Source: an uncultured Clostridium sp. (lineage in GTDB: Bacteria; Bacillota; Clostridia; Lachnospirales; Lachnospiraceae). Taken from it: a stretch of 49,130 nucleotides of DNA. The stretch spans positions 1-49,130 of the forward strand of contig NZ_URHZ01000040.1 of assembly GCF_900547735.1 (NCBI RefSeq). The letters run 5' to 3'. Of this stretch, positions 25,061-33,559 are shown one piece after another; the first letter of the stretch is position 1; each line of letters opens with the position of its first letter. The position numbers were made by a program, and so were the translations under genes. Below the pieces are notes generated by a model. The model saw only the letters and a list, made by a program, of their open reading frames with translations. It was not told where the DNA came from and ran no database searches.

Positions 25061-25969
25061 ATGGAGAAAAAAATAGTGGCGCTGGATATCGGAGGCACCT
25101 CCATCAAGTCCGGCCTCTGGTGCGGAGGGGAACTGACAAAAGTGAGGGAGTGGGACACCAATGCCCGAAACGGCGGCGCCTATGTGATGGAGAGGGTAAA
25201 GGAAATCCTTCGCGGATACCGGGGATTCCAGGCGATCGGAATCAGCACCGCGGGACAGGTGGATTCTAAAAAGGGCAGTATCCTCTATGCCAATGAAAAT
25301 ATTCCGGGCTATACCGGAATGCCGGTACGGGAGATTCTGGAACACGAATTTGCGGTGCCGGCAGCGGTTGAAAATGACGTGAATGCGGCGGCCCTGGGGG
25401 AAGCCAGGTTCGGCGCGGGGATTGGACGAAGTGATTTTCTTTGTATTACTTACGGTACCGGGGTGGGAGGCGCTGTCGTGATAAACGGGGAAGTATATAC
25501 GGGCAGCACGTTCTCGGCCGGAGAGTTCGGCGGAATTATTGTGCATCCGGAGGATCGTGTGGCGGGCCTTCCCTTCAGCGGCTGTTATGAAAAATACGCC
25601 TCCACCGCGGCGCTGGTGCGAATGGCGGAAAAGTGTGACGGTAAACTGGACAGCGGAAGGAAGATATTTGAGCGTCTTTCGGAGCCGGAAGTCTGCGCCC
25701 TGGTCGATGTCTGGATCGATGAGATAGTCTATGGCCTTATCACGCTTACCCATATTTTCAACCCCTCCTGTATCATTTTGGGCGGCGGCGTGATGGCCCA
25801 GCCGCATGTGCTCGGCAGAATCCGGGAGAAAACGCAGTGCCAGATTATGGACAGCTTCCGCGGTGTGGAACTGCTTCCGGCCGGTCTTGGAAACAGGGCG
25901 GGGATGCTTGGCGCGGCCTGGCTGGCCTCCGGGCTTTTAGAAGAAAAAAACGTCAACCCAATAATTTAA
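25061..25969 (+). CDS. nanK: ROK-family sugar kinase, probable N-acetylmannosamine kinase
   Basis: This 302-residue kinase of the ROK family phosphorylates a hexose or N-acetylhexosamine with ATP. The phosphate loop is ALDIGGTSIKSG, the catalytic aspartate lies in ENDVNAAALGEA, and YGTGVGGAVV is the second phosphate motif. The usual zinc motif C-x-C-G-x2-G-C is reduced to SGCYEKYAS, so the zinc site appears absent, as reported for some ManNAc kinases. Its place between nanE and nanA supports ManNAc as substrate; glucokinase activity cannot be excluded. The ribosome site is AAAGGAGAG. Confidence 0.85.
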   Translation: MEKKIVALDIGGTSIKSGLWCGGELTKVREWDTNARNGGAYVMERVKEILRGYRGFQAIGISTAGQVDSKKGSILYANENIPGYTGMPVREILEHEFAVPAAVENDVNAAALGEARFGAGIGRSDFLCITYGTGVGGAVVINGEVYTGSTFSAGEFGGIIVHPEDRVAGLPFSGCYEKYASTAALVRMAEKCDGKLDSGRKIFERLSEPEVCALVDVWIDEIVYGLITLTHIFNPSCIILGGGVMAQPHVLGRIREKTQCQIMDSFRGVELLPAGLGNRAGMLGAAWLASGLLEEKNVNPII

Positions 25970-25997
25970 AAATAAAAAAATATTTTTTTATACAAGA

Positions 25998-26026
25998 TTG
26001 ACGAAAAATATTTTTTGTAGTATTAT
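25998..26026 (+). promoter_or_regulatory. Promoter of nanA and the downstream importer genes
   Basis: The -35 TTGACG (25998-26003) and -10 TATTAT (26021-26026) have a 17-base spacer. The transcript would carry the palindromic element at 26076-26123 in its leader. Confidence 0.75.
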
Positions 26027-26067
26027 GAATTTATTATTAATGCACACAGGAATTCTGCCGGAAAGAA

Positions 26068-26131
26068 ATAATCAGGTTACTATTCACAGAACCGCGCTTT
26101 ACAGCGGGGCTGTGAATAGTAACATAATCAG
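26068..26131. mobile_element. Minimal 48-bp palindromic MITE with exact 8-bp target duplication
   Basis: The element (26076-26123) starts GTTACTATTCACAG and ends CTGTGAATAGTAAC, an exact inverted repeat; the centre CCGC...GCGG also pairs, so the whole unit is a hairpin. ATAATCAG flanks it on both sides (26068-26075 and 26124-26131). It lies in the nanA leader between promoter and ribosome site. Confidence 0.92.
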
Positions 26132-26186
26132 GGCATTTTTCCTGAAACAGGGGAACAAAAAGTAAAACAGATAAAGGAGAGGAAAT

Positions 26187-27125
26187 ATGAGAAATCTGGA
26201 TAAGTACAGAGGAATCTTTCCGGCATTTTATGCCTGCTATGATGAAGCGGGAGAGATTAGTCCCGAGCGGGTGAGGGCGCTGACGGAGTTTTTTATCAAA
26301 AAGGGCGTAAAGGGAGTCTATGTCAACGGTTCTTCCGGTGAATGCATCTACCAGAGCGTGGAGGACCGGAAAACCGTTCTGGAAAATGTAATGGCGGCGG
26401 CCCGGGGAAAACTGACCGTCATTGCCCACGTGGCCTGCAACAACACGAAGGACAGCGTGGCCCTGGCAAAACATGCCCAGGAGCAGGGAGTGGACGCCAT
26501 TGCGGCGATACCGCCGATTTACTTCCGCCTGCCGGAGTATGCCATTGCAAAGTACTGGAACGACATGAGTGAGGCCGCTCCCGACACCGACTTTATTATT
26601 TATAATATCCCGCAGCTCGCGGGCGTGGCGCTGACTCCGTCCCTGTTTGCGGAGATGAGAAAGAACCCGAGGGTCATCGGAGTGAAGAATTCTTCCATGC
26701 CGATACAGGATATTCAAATACTGAAGGCGGCGGCCGGGGACGATTACATTATCTTCAACGGTCCCGACGAACAGTTTATCGGAGGCCGTTCCATCGGGGC
26801 CGACGGCGGGATCGGCGGAACCTATGGCGCGATGCCGGAGCTTTTCCTAAAGCTCAACGAGCTTTTTGAGGCCCGCGAGATGGCGGAGGCCTGCCGTCTC
26901 CAGTATGTAATTGACGATATCATTGCAAAGCTGTGCAGCGCCCACGGCAATATGTACGGCGTGATAAAAGAGGTGCTCCGCATCAATGAGAAGCTGGATA
27001 TCGGAGGAGTCAGGCTGCCGCTGGCGCCGCTTGCCGAAGCCGACTATGCCGTTGCCGGCGAGGCGGCAAGGATGATTGTGGAAGCAAAGAAGGAATTCTG
27101 CGTTACTATTCACAGCCCTGCATAA
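26187..27125 (+). CDS. nanA: N-acetylneuraminate lyase with an element-derived C-terminus
   Basis: This 312-residue class I aldolase of the DapA/NanA family splits sialic acid into ManNAc and pyruvate. VNGSSGECIYQ is the pyruvate-carboxylate loop, Tyr139 in YNIPQLAG and Lys167 in GVKNSS are the catalytic pair, and FNGPDEQF with GADGGIGGTYG match NanA rather than DapA. The last residues VTIHSPA and the stop codon come from a mobile element inserted after the codon for Cys305; before insertion the frame ran ...KKEFC and then TGA. The AAAGGAGAGG ribosome site precedes the ATG at 26187. It is transcribed from the promoter at 25998. Confidence 0.93.
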   Translation: MRNLDKYRGIFPAFYACYDEAGEISPERVRALTEFFIKKGVKGVYVNGSSGECIYQSVEDRKTVLENVMAAARGKLTVIAHVACNNTKDSVALAKHAQEQGVDAIAAIPPIYFRLPEYAIAKYWNDMSEAAPDTDFIIYNIPQLAGVALTPSLFAEMRKNPRVIGVKNSSMPIQDIQILKAAAGDDYIIFNGPDEQFIGGRSIGADGGIGGTYGAMPELFLKLNELFEAREMAEACRLQYVIDDIIAKLCSAHGNMYGVIKEVLRINEKLDIGGVRLPLAPLAEADYAVAGEAARMIVEAKKEFCVTIHSPA

Positions 27126-27270
27126 AACGCAGTTCTGTGAACGGCAACACGCTCCGCGATGCACAGAAACGGTAAAAAACACCGTTTCGCGCTGTACAAC
27201 TCGGGATTTTCACGCAAAATGCGCGTGAAAACACCTCGCGGAATAATGGCTGTGAATAGTAAAATTCTGC
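27094..27270. mobile_element. MITE-like element, 161 bp, inserted in the 3' end of nanA
   Basis: The element (27102-27262) starts GTTACTATTCACAG and ends CTGTGAATAGTAA. The octamer AATTCTGC flanks it on both sides (27094-27101 and 27263-27270), an exact target duplication. The interior is homologous to the 17042-17193 copy in inverse orientation. The left end holds a small hairpin, CCCTGC/GCAG. No transposase is encoded. Confidence 0.93.
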
Positions 27271-27310
27271 TGACAGAGGTTTAATAAAAGGGGAAGGGGG
27301 AAGGGATGCC

Positions 27311-28240
27311 ATGAATGAGGCCAAAGTAAAAGGGGCGGGAAAGATGTCGAAGGAAGCGCGCTTTGCCTGGCTGATCAACATTCCGCTGATTGTGTATCTG
27401 CTGTGCGTCCTGCTTGTGCCGATTATCTGGGGGATCTACATCAGTTTTACCAACAAAACCATAGGCGGCCCCGCCAAATTTATCGGGTTCCGCAACTATG
27501 TGCGTCTGCTGACGGATAAAGAATACCTGCATTCCATTGTTAATACGCTGAAATTTACTTTTTTCGCGATTGCACTGAAGGCGGTGATTGGAACCGCGAT
27601 GGCTCTGTCCCTCAATATGGAATTTAAGGGACGCAACATTGTCCGGGCGCTCCTGATGATTCCGTGGACGCTGCCCAACATCGTGGCCGTCTATAACTGG
27701 AAATGGATTTTCAGCACCAACGGAGGCGTGGCAAATTATCTGATGCGCACGTTCGGCCTGATTGATAAGGATCTCATCTGGTTCGGCTCGGCCGGGCTGG
27801 CCATGACGGCCATTATCATCAGCAACGTATGGAGGGGAACCCCGTTTTTCGGGATGTCGATTCTGGCGAAGCTGCAGACCATATCTGGCGACTATTACGA
27901 GGCGGCGCAAATAGACGGGGCCAATGTGTGGCAGCGTTTTATCTACATAACACTTCCCGAGATTAAGGAAGTGCTGCTGTTATCGACGCTGATGTCCACG
28001 ATCTGGACCCTCAATGAATTTGAGAGCGTCTGGCTGATGACGGGAGGCGGACCAAACGGAAGCACCCAGGTCATGAATGTATACAGCTACAAGACAGCCA
28101 TGATGCAGATGATGCTGGGACGCGGTGTGGCGGTGGCCGTTATTGCAATGCCGTTCCTGTTCTTAATTATTAACTATATCGCGAAGATGATGCTGCCGGA
28201 TGAGAATGCCGGGAAGCGGAAGAGACGGGGAAAGGGGTGA
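27311..28240 (+). CDS. Sugar ABC transporter permease (MalF type)
   Basis: This 309-residue inner-membrane permease belongs to the carbohydrate (CUT1) ABC importer class. Six or so hydrophobic segments are present, and the ATPase-coupling EAA loop reads EAAQIDGANVWQRFIYITLP. A purine-rich stretch lies before the ATG at 27311; an internal ATG at 27344 is a possible alternative. It overlaps no gene and lies 4 bases before the second permease. No ATPase gene is in the cluster, so a shared MsmX-type ATPase encoded elsewhere is likely. Confidence 0.92.
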   Translation: MNEAKVKGAGKMSKEARFAWLINIPLIVYLLCVLLVPIIWGIYISFTNKTIGGPAKFIGFRNYVRLLTDKEYLHSIVNTLKFTFFAIALKAVIGTAMALSLNMEFKGRNIVRALLMIPWTLPNIVAVYNWKWIFSTNGGVANYLMRTFGLIDKDLIWFGSAGLAMTAIIISNVWRGTPFFGMSILAKLQTISGDYYEAAQIDGANVWQRFIYITLPEIKEVLLLSTLMSTIWTLNEFESVWLMTGGGPNGSTQVMNVYSYKTAMMQMMLGRGVAVAVIAMPFLFLIINYIAKMMLPDENAGKRKRRGKG

Positions 28241-28244
28241 GACG

Positions 28245-29075
28245 ATGAAAAGTAACAAAATGCTGAGAGTGGTTAATTATCTGTTTGTGGCCTTGATGTT
28301 GATCGTTTCACTGTTTCCCATCTACTGGATGCTCAACACGTCTCTTAAATCACAGGGGGAAATATATGCAAAGATTCCAACCATGTATCCTCACAAGTTC
28401 AGCCTGGAGGCGTACCGCTACCTGCTGACGGAGACCTCATTTGTAAGCGGTTTGAAGAACAGCCTGATTATTGCGGTGTTTGTGTCTGCGTTTTCCATCC
28501 TGGTGGCATATCCGGCCGCCTATGCGATTGCGCGGATCAAATTTAAGGGACGCAGGATGTACTCGAAAACGGTCCTGTTTACCTATCTGCTTCCGACCTG
28601 CGTGCTGTACATCCCTCTTTATATGTTTGTATCGACGCTGAAACTGAGCAACAGTATTTACGGGCTGATGCTGATTTATCCCACCTTTACCCTGCCCTAT
28701 GTGGCATGGATTCTGATACCGCACATTGCCTCGGTTCCGGTGGAGTTAGAGGAGGCGGCCAGGGTGGACGGCTGTTCCAGGATTGGAACGATGTACCGGA
28801 TTGTGTTCCCACTGGCGCTGCCGGGCATTATCTCCACCACAATCTTTGCCTTTGCCATGTGCTGGGGCGAATACCTGTATGCACTTGTCAATGTGAGCAG
28901 CAAGGAGGTGCAGACCTTCCCGCTGATTCTGTCGGCCATTATTTATGGGGATATGCCGGCGTGGAACCAGTTGATGGCGGGGGCGATAGTCGCATGTATC
29001 CCGATTCTCTGCATCTATATCTTATCAAACAGCGCGCTTGTCGGAGGAAAGACGGCGGGCGGTGTGAAACAATAA
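28245..29075 (+). CDS. Sugar ABC transporter permease (MalG type)
   Basis: This is the second CUT1 permease (276 residues), starting with a membrane helix followed by SLFPIYWMLNTSLK, typical of MalG. The EAA loop is EAARVDGCSRIGTMYRIVFPLALPG. The ATG at 28245 follows GGGGAAAGGGG. With the preceding permease and the following lipoprotein it forms a sugar importer; the nan genes suggest sialic acid or a related sugar as substrate. Confidence 0.92.
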   Translation: MKSNKMLRVVNYLFVALMLIVSLFPIYWMLNTSLKSQGEIYAKIPTMYPHKFSLEAYRYLLTETSFVSGLKNSLIIAVFVSAFSILVAYPAAYAIARIKFKGRRMYSKTVLFTYLLPTCVLYIPLYMFVSTLKLSNSIYGLMLIYPTFTLPYVAWILIPHIASVPVELEEAARVDGCSRIGTMYRIVFPLALPGIISTTIFAFAMCWGEYLYALVNVSSKEVQTFPLILSAIIYGDMPAWNQLMAGAIVACIPILCIYILSNSALVGGKTAGGVKQ

Positions 29076-29091
29076 AAGGAGGAAAAATATT

Positions 29092-30477
29092 ATGAAGAAA
29101 AACAGACGTTTCTGGAAACGGGCCGCCGGCATTACCTTGTGTGCGGCAATGGGGATTTCCCTGACCGCATGCTCCGGCAAGGCAGGGAATACGACGGGCG
29201 CAGCCGCCCCGGCGGGAGAGAGCGCAAAAGCGGAGGCAGGCAAGGAGGCCGAGGCAAAGGAACTGACGATCTGGGTGGAGAAGCTGTTCAGTGATGAAGT
29301 GAACAAGGCAACCGAGGAGAGGGTGCAGCAGTTTGCGGCGGAGAGCGGAATTAAGGTGAACTGTGAGGTTATAAACTCGACGGATTTTATTCCAAAGCTG
29401 AATGCGGCCATTGAGGGCGGAAACGCACCGGATGTGACTTATACCGATACCACCAGAACGATGAACTATTATCCGAATATTCCCTACACCGACGTGTCGG
29501 AGCTGGTGAATGAGCTGAATGAGGAGCGTGGTTATTTTGACTCCGCCTATGCCAGCACCCAGATCGACGGGGTCCATTATTACGTGCCGTACAGCAGCTC
29601 CGCGGTCATCATGTATGTGCGCAAGGATGTCCTGGCGGAAAAGGGAATTACCGAGATGCCGAAGACCTGGGACGAGGTAGTGGAGGCAGCAAAAAAGGTA
29701 ACGGATCCGGACAACAATTTCTACGGGCTGGCCATGGGCTGCGGCGACACCGACGACGATGATGAGAATGCATGGCGTCAGTGGCAGTGGAACGAAGGCG
29801 CCTATATGTTTGACAAAGAGGGAAATATCACGATCAAGGACGGCAATAAATGGGCGGACAGGCTGGATATGATCGGTCAGCTCTACAAAGACGGCGTGAT
29901 TCCGGCGGACAGCACGACCTGGGATGCGGGCGGCAACAATTCGGCCTATATCCAGGGCAAGGCGGCTATCTGCATCAACGGACCGTCCCTCTATGTGGCT
30001 CTTCGTGACAACGAAGAAAATAAAGAAATTTTTGAAAACACTGCCTTTGTATCGGCTCCGGTCGGCTCGGAGAACGGAATCTACATGAGCTTCCCGAGAG
30101 GCTACGGCATCACAAAGACTTCCAAATACCCGGATGAGGCGGCTGAGCTGATTAAATATCTGCTGGATCCCGAATGGTACGGCCAGTGCTTCGAGACGAC
30201 GGCACCATTCCTGGCCCCTGTATTTGAAGATACGGCAAAAGCGGATGTATGGCAGGATGAAGTGAATGCCCTGATTGTCGATTATGCGCGCAATGCCGGA
30301 GGATATTACGGCTATCCGGTTAACACGCTGGAGGGACGCGCGGTGGCATCCAAACACTACTTCAGCTATCCGGCCTGCAAGATGGTGAACCAGGTAATGA
30401 CGGGTTCGGCCACCGGACAGGAAGCGGTCGATACGGCAGTCCGGGCAATTGAGGACATCCAGGACGTAATGCAGTAG
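29092..30477 (+). CDS. Sugar-binding lipoprotein of the ABC importer (SBP family 1)
   Basis: This 461-residue extracellular binding protein has a lipoprotein signal: a basic start, a hydrophobic segment and the lipobox SLTAC. Family 1 features include TIWVEKLFSDEV, NAAIEGGNAPDVTY and ITEMPKTWDEVVEAAKKV. AAAGGAGG lies 9 bases before the ATG. It delivers substrate to the two permeases just upstream. Ligand specificity cannot be read from sequence; the neighbouring nanE, kinase and nanA make sialic acid likely. Confidence 0.92.
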   Translation: MKKNRRFWKRAAGITLCAAMGISLTACSGKAGNTTGAAAPAGESAKAEAGKEAEAKELTIWVEKLFSDEVNKATEERVQQFAAESGIKVNCEVINSTDFIPKLNAAIEGGNAPDVTYTDTTRTMNYYPNIPYTDVSELVNELNEERGYFDSAYASTQIDGVHYYVPYSSSAVIMYVRKDVLAEKGITEMPKTWDEVVEAAKKVTDPDNNFYGLAMGCGDTDDDDENAWRQWQWNEGAYMFDKEGNITIKDGNKWADRLDMIGQLYKDGVIPADSTTWDAGGNNSAYIQGKAAICINGPSLYVALRDNEENKEIFENTAFVSAPVGSENGIYMSFPRGYGITKTSKYPDEAAELIKYLLDPEWYGQCFETTAPFLAPVFEDTAKADVWQDEVNALIVDYARNAGGYYGYPVNTLEGRAVASKHYFSYPACKMVNQVMTGSATGQEAVDTAVRAIEDIQDVMQ

Positions 30478-30495
30478 GCAGGGAAAGGTGACGGT

Positions 30496-31476
30496 ATGAA
30501 ACAGACAATCTGGATTAACGTGGATCCGGTAAAGGTGGATTTGTCCTATCTGGAAAAGCAGTTTTCGGGAAAATATAATTTTGTGGCAAAGGCCATTCCG
30601 GGAAACCGGCCGGATCTCGTGAGGGAACAGGCGCTTAAGTCGGACGTGGTGATCAGCACACTGGAAAAATGGGATGAGGCGCTTCTGGCAGAGGCCGAGG
30701 GAAAGGTGAAATTTATCCAGAAATATGGGATGGGACTCGACAATATCGACCTTGCGGCGGCAGCCGCACATCACATTCCGGTGGCCAATATTATCGGAGC
30801 AAATTCTGCCTCGGTGGCGGAGGTGGCGCTCTTACATATCCTGAACGCAGGCCGGAAATTTACCCCCTGTGTCGGCGGCGTAAAGGCCCGCATCTGGCCC
30901 TCCACCATTACGGGGACCGAGCTGGACGGCAAAACCGTGGGCCTTCTGGGATTCGGCAATATTGCGCGGAACCTGGCCCGTATGCTGTCGGGGTTCCGGG
31001 TGCAGATCCTGACCTATGATCCCTATATAAAAGGGGAACAGCTTCCTGCGGGGGTGCGGTCTGCCGGTTCCAGGGAAGAATTATTTGAGCAAAGCGACAT
31101 TGTGAGCCTGCATATCCCAAGCACGCCGGAGACGGCGGGCAGCATCAACCGGGAATGCTTTGACCGGATGAAGATGGGCGCATACCTGATCAACACCTGC
31201 CGCGGCAGCGTGATGAATGAGGCGGATCTGGTAGAAGCGCTGAAGAGCGGCCGGATTGGGGCAGCGGGTCTCGATGTGCTGTGCGATGAGCCGCCGATGG
31301 ATGACAATCCGCTCCTGGACATGGAAAATGTATTTATCACTTCCCACATGGGCGCGGAGACGGCGGAGGGGGGACTGCGGTCCCAGACCATCATGGCGGA
31401 GACGATCGAAGCGTTTCTGGAGAAGGGGGAACTGTCACAGTATGTGAGAAATAAAGAGCTGCTGGACAATTTTTAA
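30496..31476 (+). CDS. D-2-hydroxyacid dehydrogenase family protein
   Basis: This 326-residue NAD(P)-dependent dehydrogenase of the phosphoglycerate/D-lactate dehydrogenase family interconverts a 2-hydroxyacid and the 2-ketoacid. The Rossmann motif is GLLGFGNIARNLA. The catalytic triad is Arg236 (NTCRGSVMNE), Glu265 (DVLCDEPP) and His284 (ITSHMGAE). It follows the binding-protein gene by 18 bases and is read in the same direction, so it is probably co-transcribed with the importer. The substrate could be pyruvate from the NanA step or an imported sugar acid. Confidence 0.88.
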   Translation: MKQTIWINVDPVKVDLSYLEKQFSGKYNFVAKAIPGNRPDLVREQALKSDVVISTLEKWDEALLAEAEGKVKFIQKYGMGLDNIDLAAAAAHHIPVANIIGANSASVAEVALLHILNAGRKFTPCVGGVKARIWPSTITGTELDGKTVGLLGFGNIARNLARMLSGFRVQILTYDPYIKGEQLPAGVRSAGSREELFEQSDIVSLHIPSTPETAGSINRECFDRMKMGAYLINTCRGSVMNEADLVEALKSGRIGAAGLDVLCDEPPMDDNPLLDMENVFITSHMGAETAEGGLRSQTIMAETIEAFLEKGELSQYVRNKELLDNF

Positions 31477-31598
31477 GCACGCTTCTGGAAAATCAGGGAA
31501 ATCGCATCGGCCGGAGGGCTGCCGTGAAATGAGAGACTTCATTTTGCGGCGGCCTTTTGGCTGTTTCAGGGGACCGCTCTTCGCGGTGGAGGAATTAT

Positions 31599-32819
31599 AT
31601 GGATGTCACATTGTATCAGGATGCCGCTGAAAATGGGAAAGTCAGGATAAGTCTGCCCGAAAAATGGGATACGGAGTATTACGGGATGCCGGGGGATACG
31701 ATGCCCGCCCTGACGCCGGAGCAGATCAGAAGCCGGATCAACCGACCGTCCGGGGGGATGAAGACAATCCGTGAGCTGGCCCGGGGACGGGAGACCGCCG
31801 TTATTGTATTCGACGATGCCAGCCGTGGGACAAAGCTGAAGGAGATTGCGGAGTTTGTGGTGGAGGAGCTTCTGGCGGCGGGAATCCGGGAAGATAATAT
31901 CGAATTCCTCTGCGCCCTCGGAAACCATGGGGCCATGACGAGAGGTCAGTTTGTAAAAAAACTGGGGGAAAATATAGTCGGCCGGTTCTGCGTATTCAAC
32001 CACAATCCGTACGAAAATAACGTACTGCTCGGCTATACGCCGGAGGGCGTTCCGGTGGAAATCAACCGGGAGTTTGCGGAGAGCGGCGTAAGGATTGGAA
32101 TAGGGGCCATTACCCCGCACCCGCTCAATGGGTTTGGAGGCGGGGGAAAGCTTCTGTTTCCGGGAATTGCCTCCATCGCCACAACCACGGGAAACCATAC
32201 GAAAAGCAAGTATGGGCAGATGGGACAGCAGAGTTCCCCCGTTATGAGGATGGAGATCGAGGATATGACCCGGATGGCGGGAGAGTTTTTTAAAATAGAT
32301 GTAATCTATAATGCAAGGCTGGACATCATCGGACTGTTCGCGGGAGAGCCGGTTGCGGAATATTACGAGGGGATTCAGGCGGCGGCTGTGACTTATCGGA
32401 GCCGGATTCCGGAGAAAAAGGACGTGATCGTGGCAAATGCCAATGCGAAGGTCAACGAGGCGGATCTGGCTATTTTGAATGCGGCCGCGTACCTGAAAGA
32501 AACGGGGGGAGATATCGTGCTCGTCAATTATTGTCCGGACGGGCAGGTGGTACACTATTTTTCAGGTCCCTTCGGCAGAAAGGCCTGCGGAAGACAATGG
32601 GGCCCGATGGGGGACGAGGCGGCCCATGTGCGCCGCATTATCTGCCTGAGCCCCTATCCCGATAAATATTCGACTCTGCGCTTCGGCGATGTGGATGGAA
32701 AGAAACGCGTGGTGTGGGTGAAAACGTGGGAGGAGGCAATGGAGCTTCTGAGGAAAGACCACGGAGAAGGCACGGAAGCCGGGATTTTTTCCGATGGGAC
32801 GATACAGTATTTTGCATAG
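31599..32819 (+). CDS. LarA-family nickel-pincer racemase/epimerase homologue
   Basis: This 406-residue protein is related to lactate racemase LarA, which uses a nickel-pincer nucleotide to racemise 2-hydroxyacids; relatives act on malate, phenyllactate or sugar acids. Key positions are kept: Arg76 in DDASRG, His110 in ALGNHGAMT, His174 in TPHPLNGFGGGGK, Lys184 (pincer attachment) and His200 in TTTGNH (nickel ligand), the last three even at the LarA numbers. The usual HR after ALG is HG, hinting at a different substrate. GGAGG precedes the ATG at 31599. The cofactor genes larBCE are not in this window. Confidence 0.85.
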   Translation: MDVTLYQDAAENGKVRISLPEKWDTEYYGMPGDTMPALTPEQIRSRINRPSGGMKTIRELARGRETAVIVFDDASRGTKLKEIAEFVVEELLAAGIREDNIEFLCALGNHGAMTRGQFVKKLGENIVGRFCVFNHNPYENNVLLGYTPEGVPVEINREFAESGVRIGIGAITPHPLNGFGGGGKLLFPGIASIATTTGNHTKSKYGQMGQQSSPVMRMEIEDMTRMAGEFFKIDVIYNARLDIIGLFAGEPVAEYYEGIQAAAVTYRSRIPEKKDVIVANANAKVNEADLAILNAAAYLKETGGDIVLVNYCPDGQVVHYFSGPFGRKACGRQWGPMGDEAAHVRRIICLSPYPDKYSTLRFGDVDGKKRVVWVKTWEEAMELLRKDHGEGTEAGIFSDGTIQYFA

Positions 32820-32903
32820 GCGCAAATGATATTGGACCGCTTGCGTGCATCATATACAGCACCGGAAATCCCGGATTACACACGACGATAGAGACATACC
32901 TTC

Positions 32904-32932
32904 TTTACAAAACTAATATAATTAGTTATAAT
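32904..32932 (+). promoter_or_regulatory. Promoter of the TetR/GyrI-like pair
   Basis: The -35 TTTACA (32904-32909) and -10 TATAAT (32927-32932) have a 17-base spacer. The first operator palindrome fills almost the whole spacer. Confidence 0.8.
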
Positions 32933-32947
32933 ACTATTATCAATAGT
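32912..32947. promoter_or_regulatory. Paired 15-bp palindromes, likely TetR operators
   Basis: ACTAAT-ATA-ATTAGT (32912-32926) and ACTATT-ATC-AATAGT (32933-32947) are both perfect palindromes of the form ACTAWT-N3-AWTAGT, 21 bp apart. One lies within the promoter spacer and one just after the -10. This is the arrangement expected for self-repression by the TetR protein encoded next. Confidence 0.75.
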
Positions 32948-32962
32948 TTTTGGAGGCATATA

Positions 32963-33535
32963 ATGGCTAGAGCGGGTCTTGACAAAAGCGTCGTGATTGA
33001 AAAAGCAGCCCAGTTAGCAAACAGCATGGGATTTGAAGCAGTGACATTAAAACGACTGGCGGACAGCTTACATGTAAAGCCTCCGTCCCTTTACAATCAC
33101 ATTAAGGGGCTTGACGATCTGCAAAATGAACTGATGCTCTATGGCTGGCGGCACATGGAAGAACGGATGCTGGAGGCTGCGGCGGGGGTCAGCGGATATG
33201 CCGCGTGGGAAGCGATATGCAGGGCATTCTATCGGTACGCGACGGAAAACCCCGGCGTGTTCAGCGCCATGCTTTGGTATAACAAATACCAGAGCGACGA
33301 AGCGGGGAGCGCTACGGATGGGCTGTTTTTAATCTGCTCGAAAATTACGGCCTCATTAAACATTTCAGAAGAAAACTGTAATCATCTGATCCGCACTTTC
33401 CGGGCATTTTTGGAGGGCTTTTCCTTATTGGTAAACAACCACGCGTTTGGTCACGTTTTGCCGGTGGAGGATAGCTTCAACCTATCATTGAAGGTATTGA
33501 TTGCAGGTATGAAGGAGCTGGAGGAGCAGATTTAA
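32963..33535 (+). CDS. TetR-family transcription regulator
   Basis: This 190-residue regulator has an N-terminal TetR helix-turn-helix (about 8-55; VTLKRLADSLHVKPPSLYNHIKG is the recognition region) and a C-terminal ligand domain with AFLEGFSLLVNNHAFG, typical of the WHG subgroup. GGAGG lies 6 bases before the ATG at 32963. It probably represses its own operon through the palindromes at 32912-32947. The next gene, 24 bases on, encodes a GyrI-like ligand-binding protein that may share its effector. Confidence 0.9.
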   Translation: MARAGLDKSVVIEKAAQLANSMGFEAVTLKRLADSLHVKPPSLYNHIKGLDDLQNELMLYGWRHMEERMLEAAAGVSGYAAWEAICRAFYRYATENPGVFSAMLWYNKYQSDEAGSATDGLFLICSKITASLNISEENCNHLIRTFRAFLEGFSLLVNNHAFGHVLPVEDSFNLSLKVLIAGMKELEEQI

Positions 33536-33559
33536 ATTTAAACGTCAGGAGAATGAGAA

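Noticed and set aside
28939..30774. A 611-codon minus-strand ORF opposite the sugar-binding lipoprotein gene
   Set aside because: The plus strand encodes a complete lipoprotein with family motifs and a good ribosome site; the minus ORF is a codon-use shadow with no recognisable motif.
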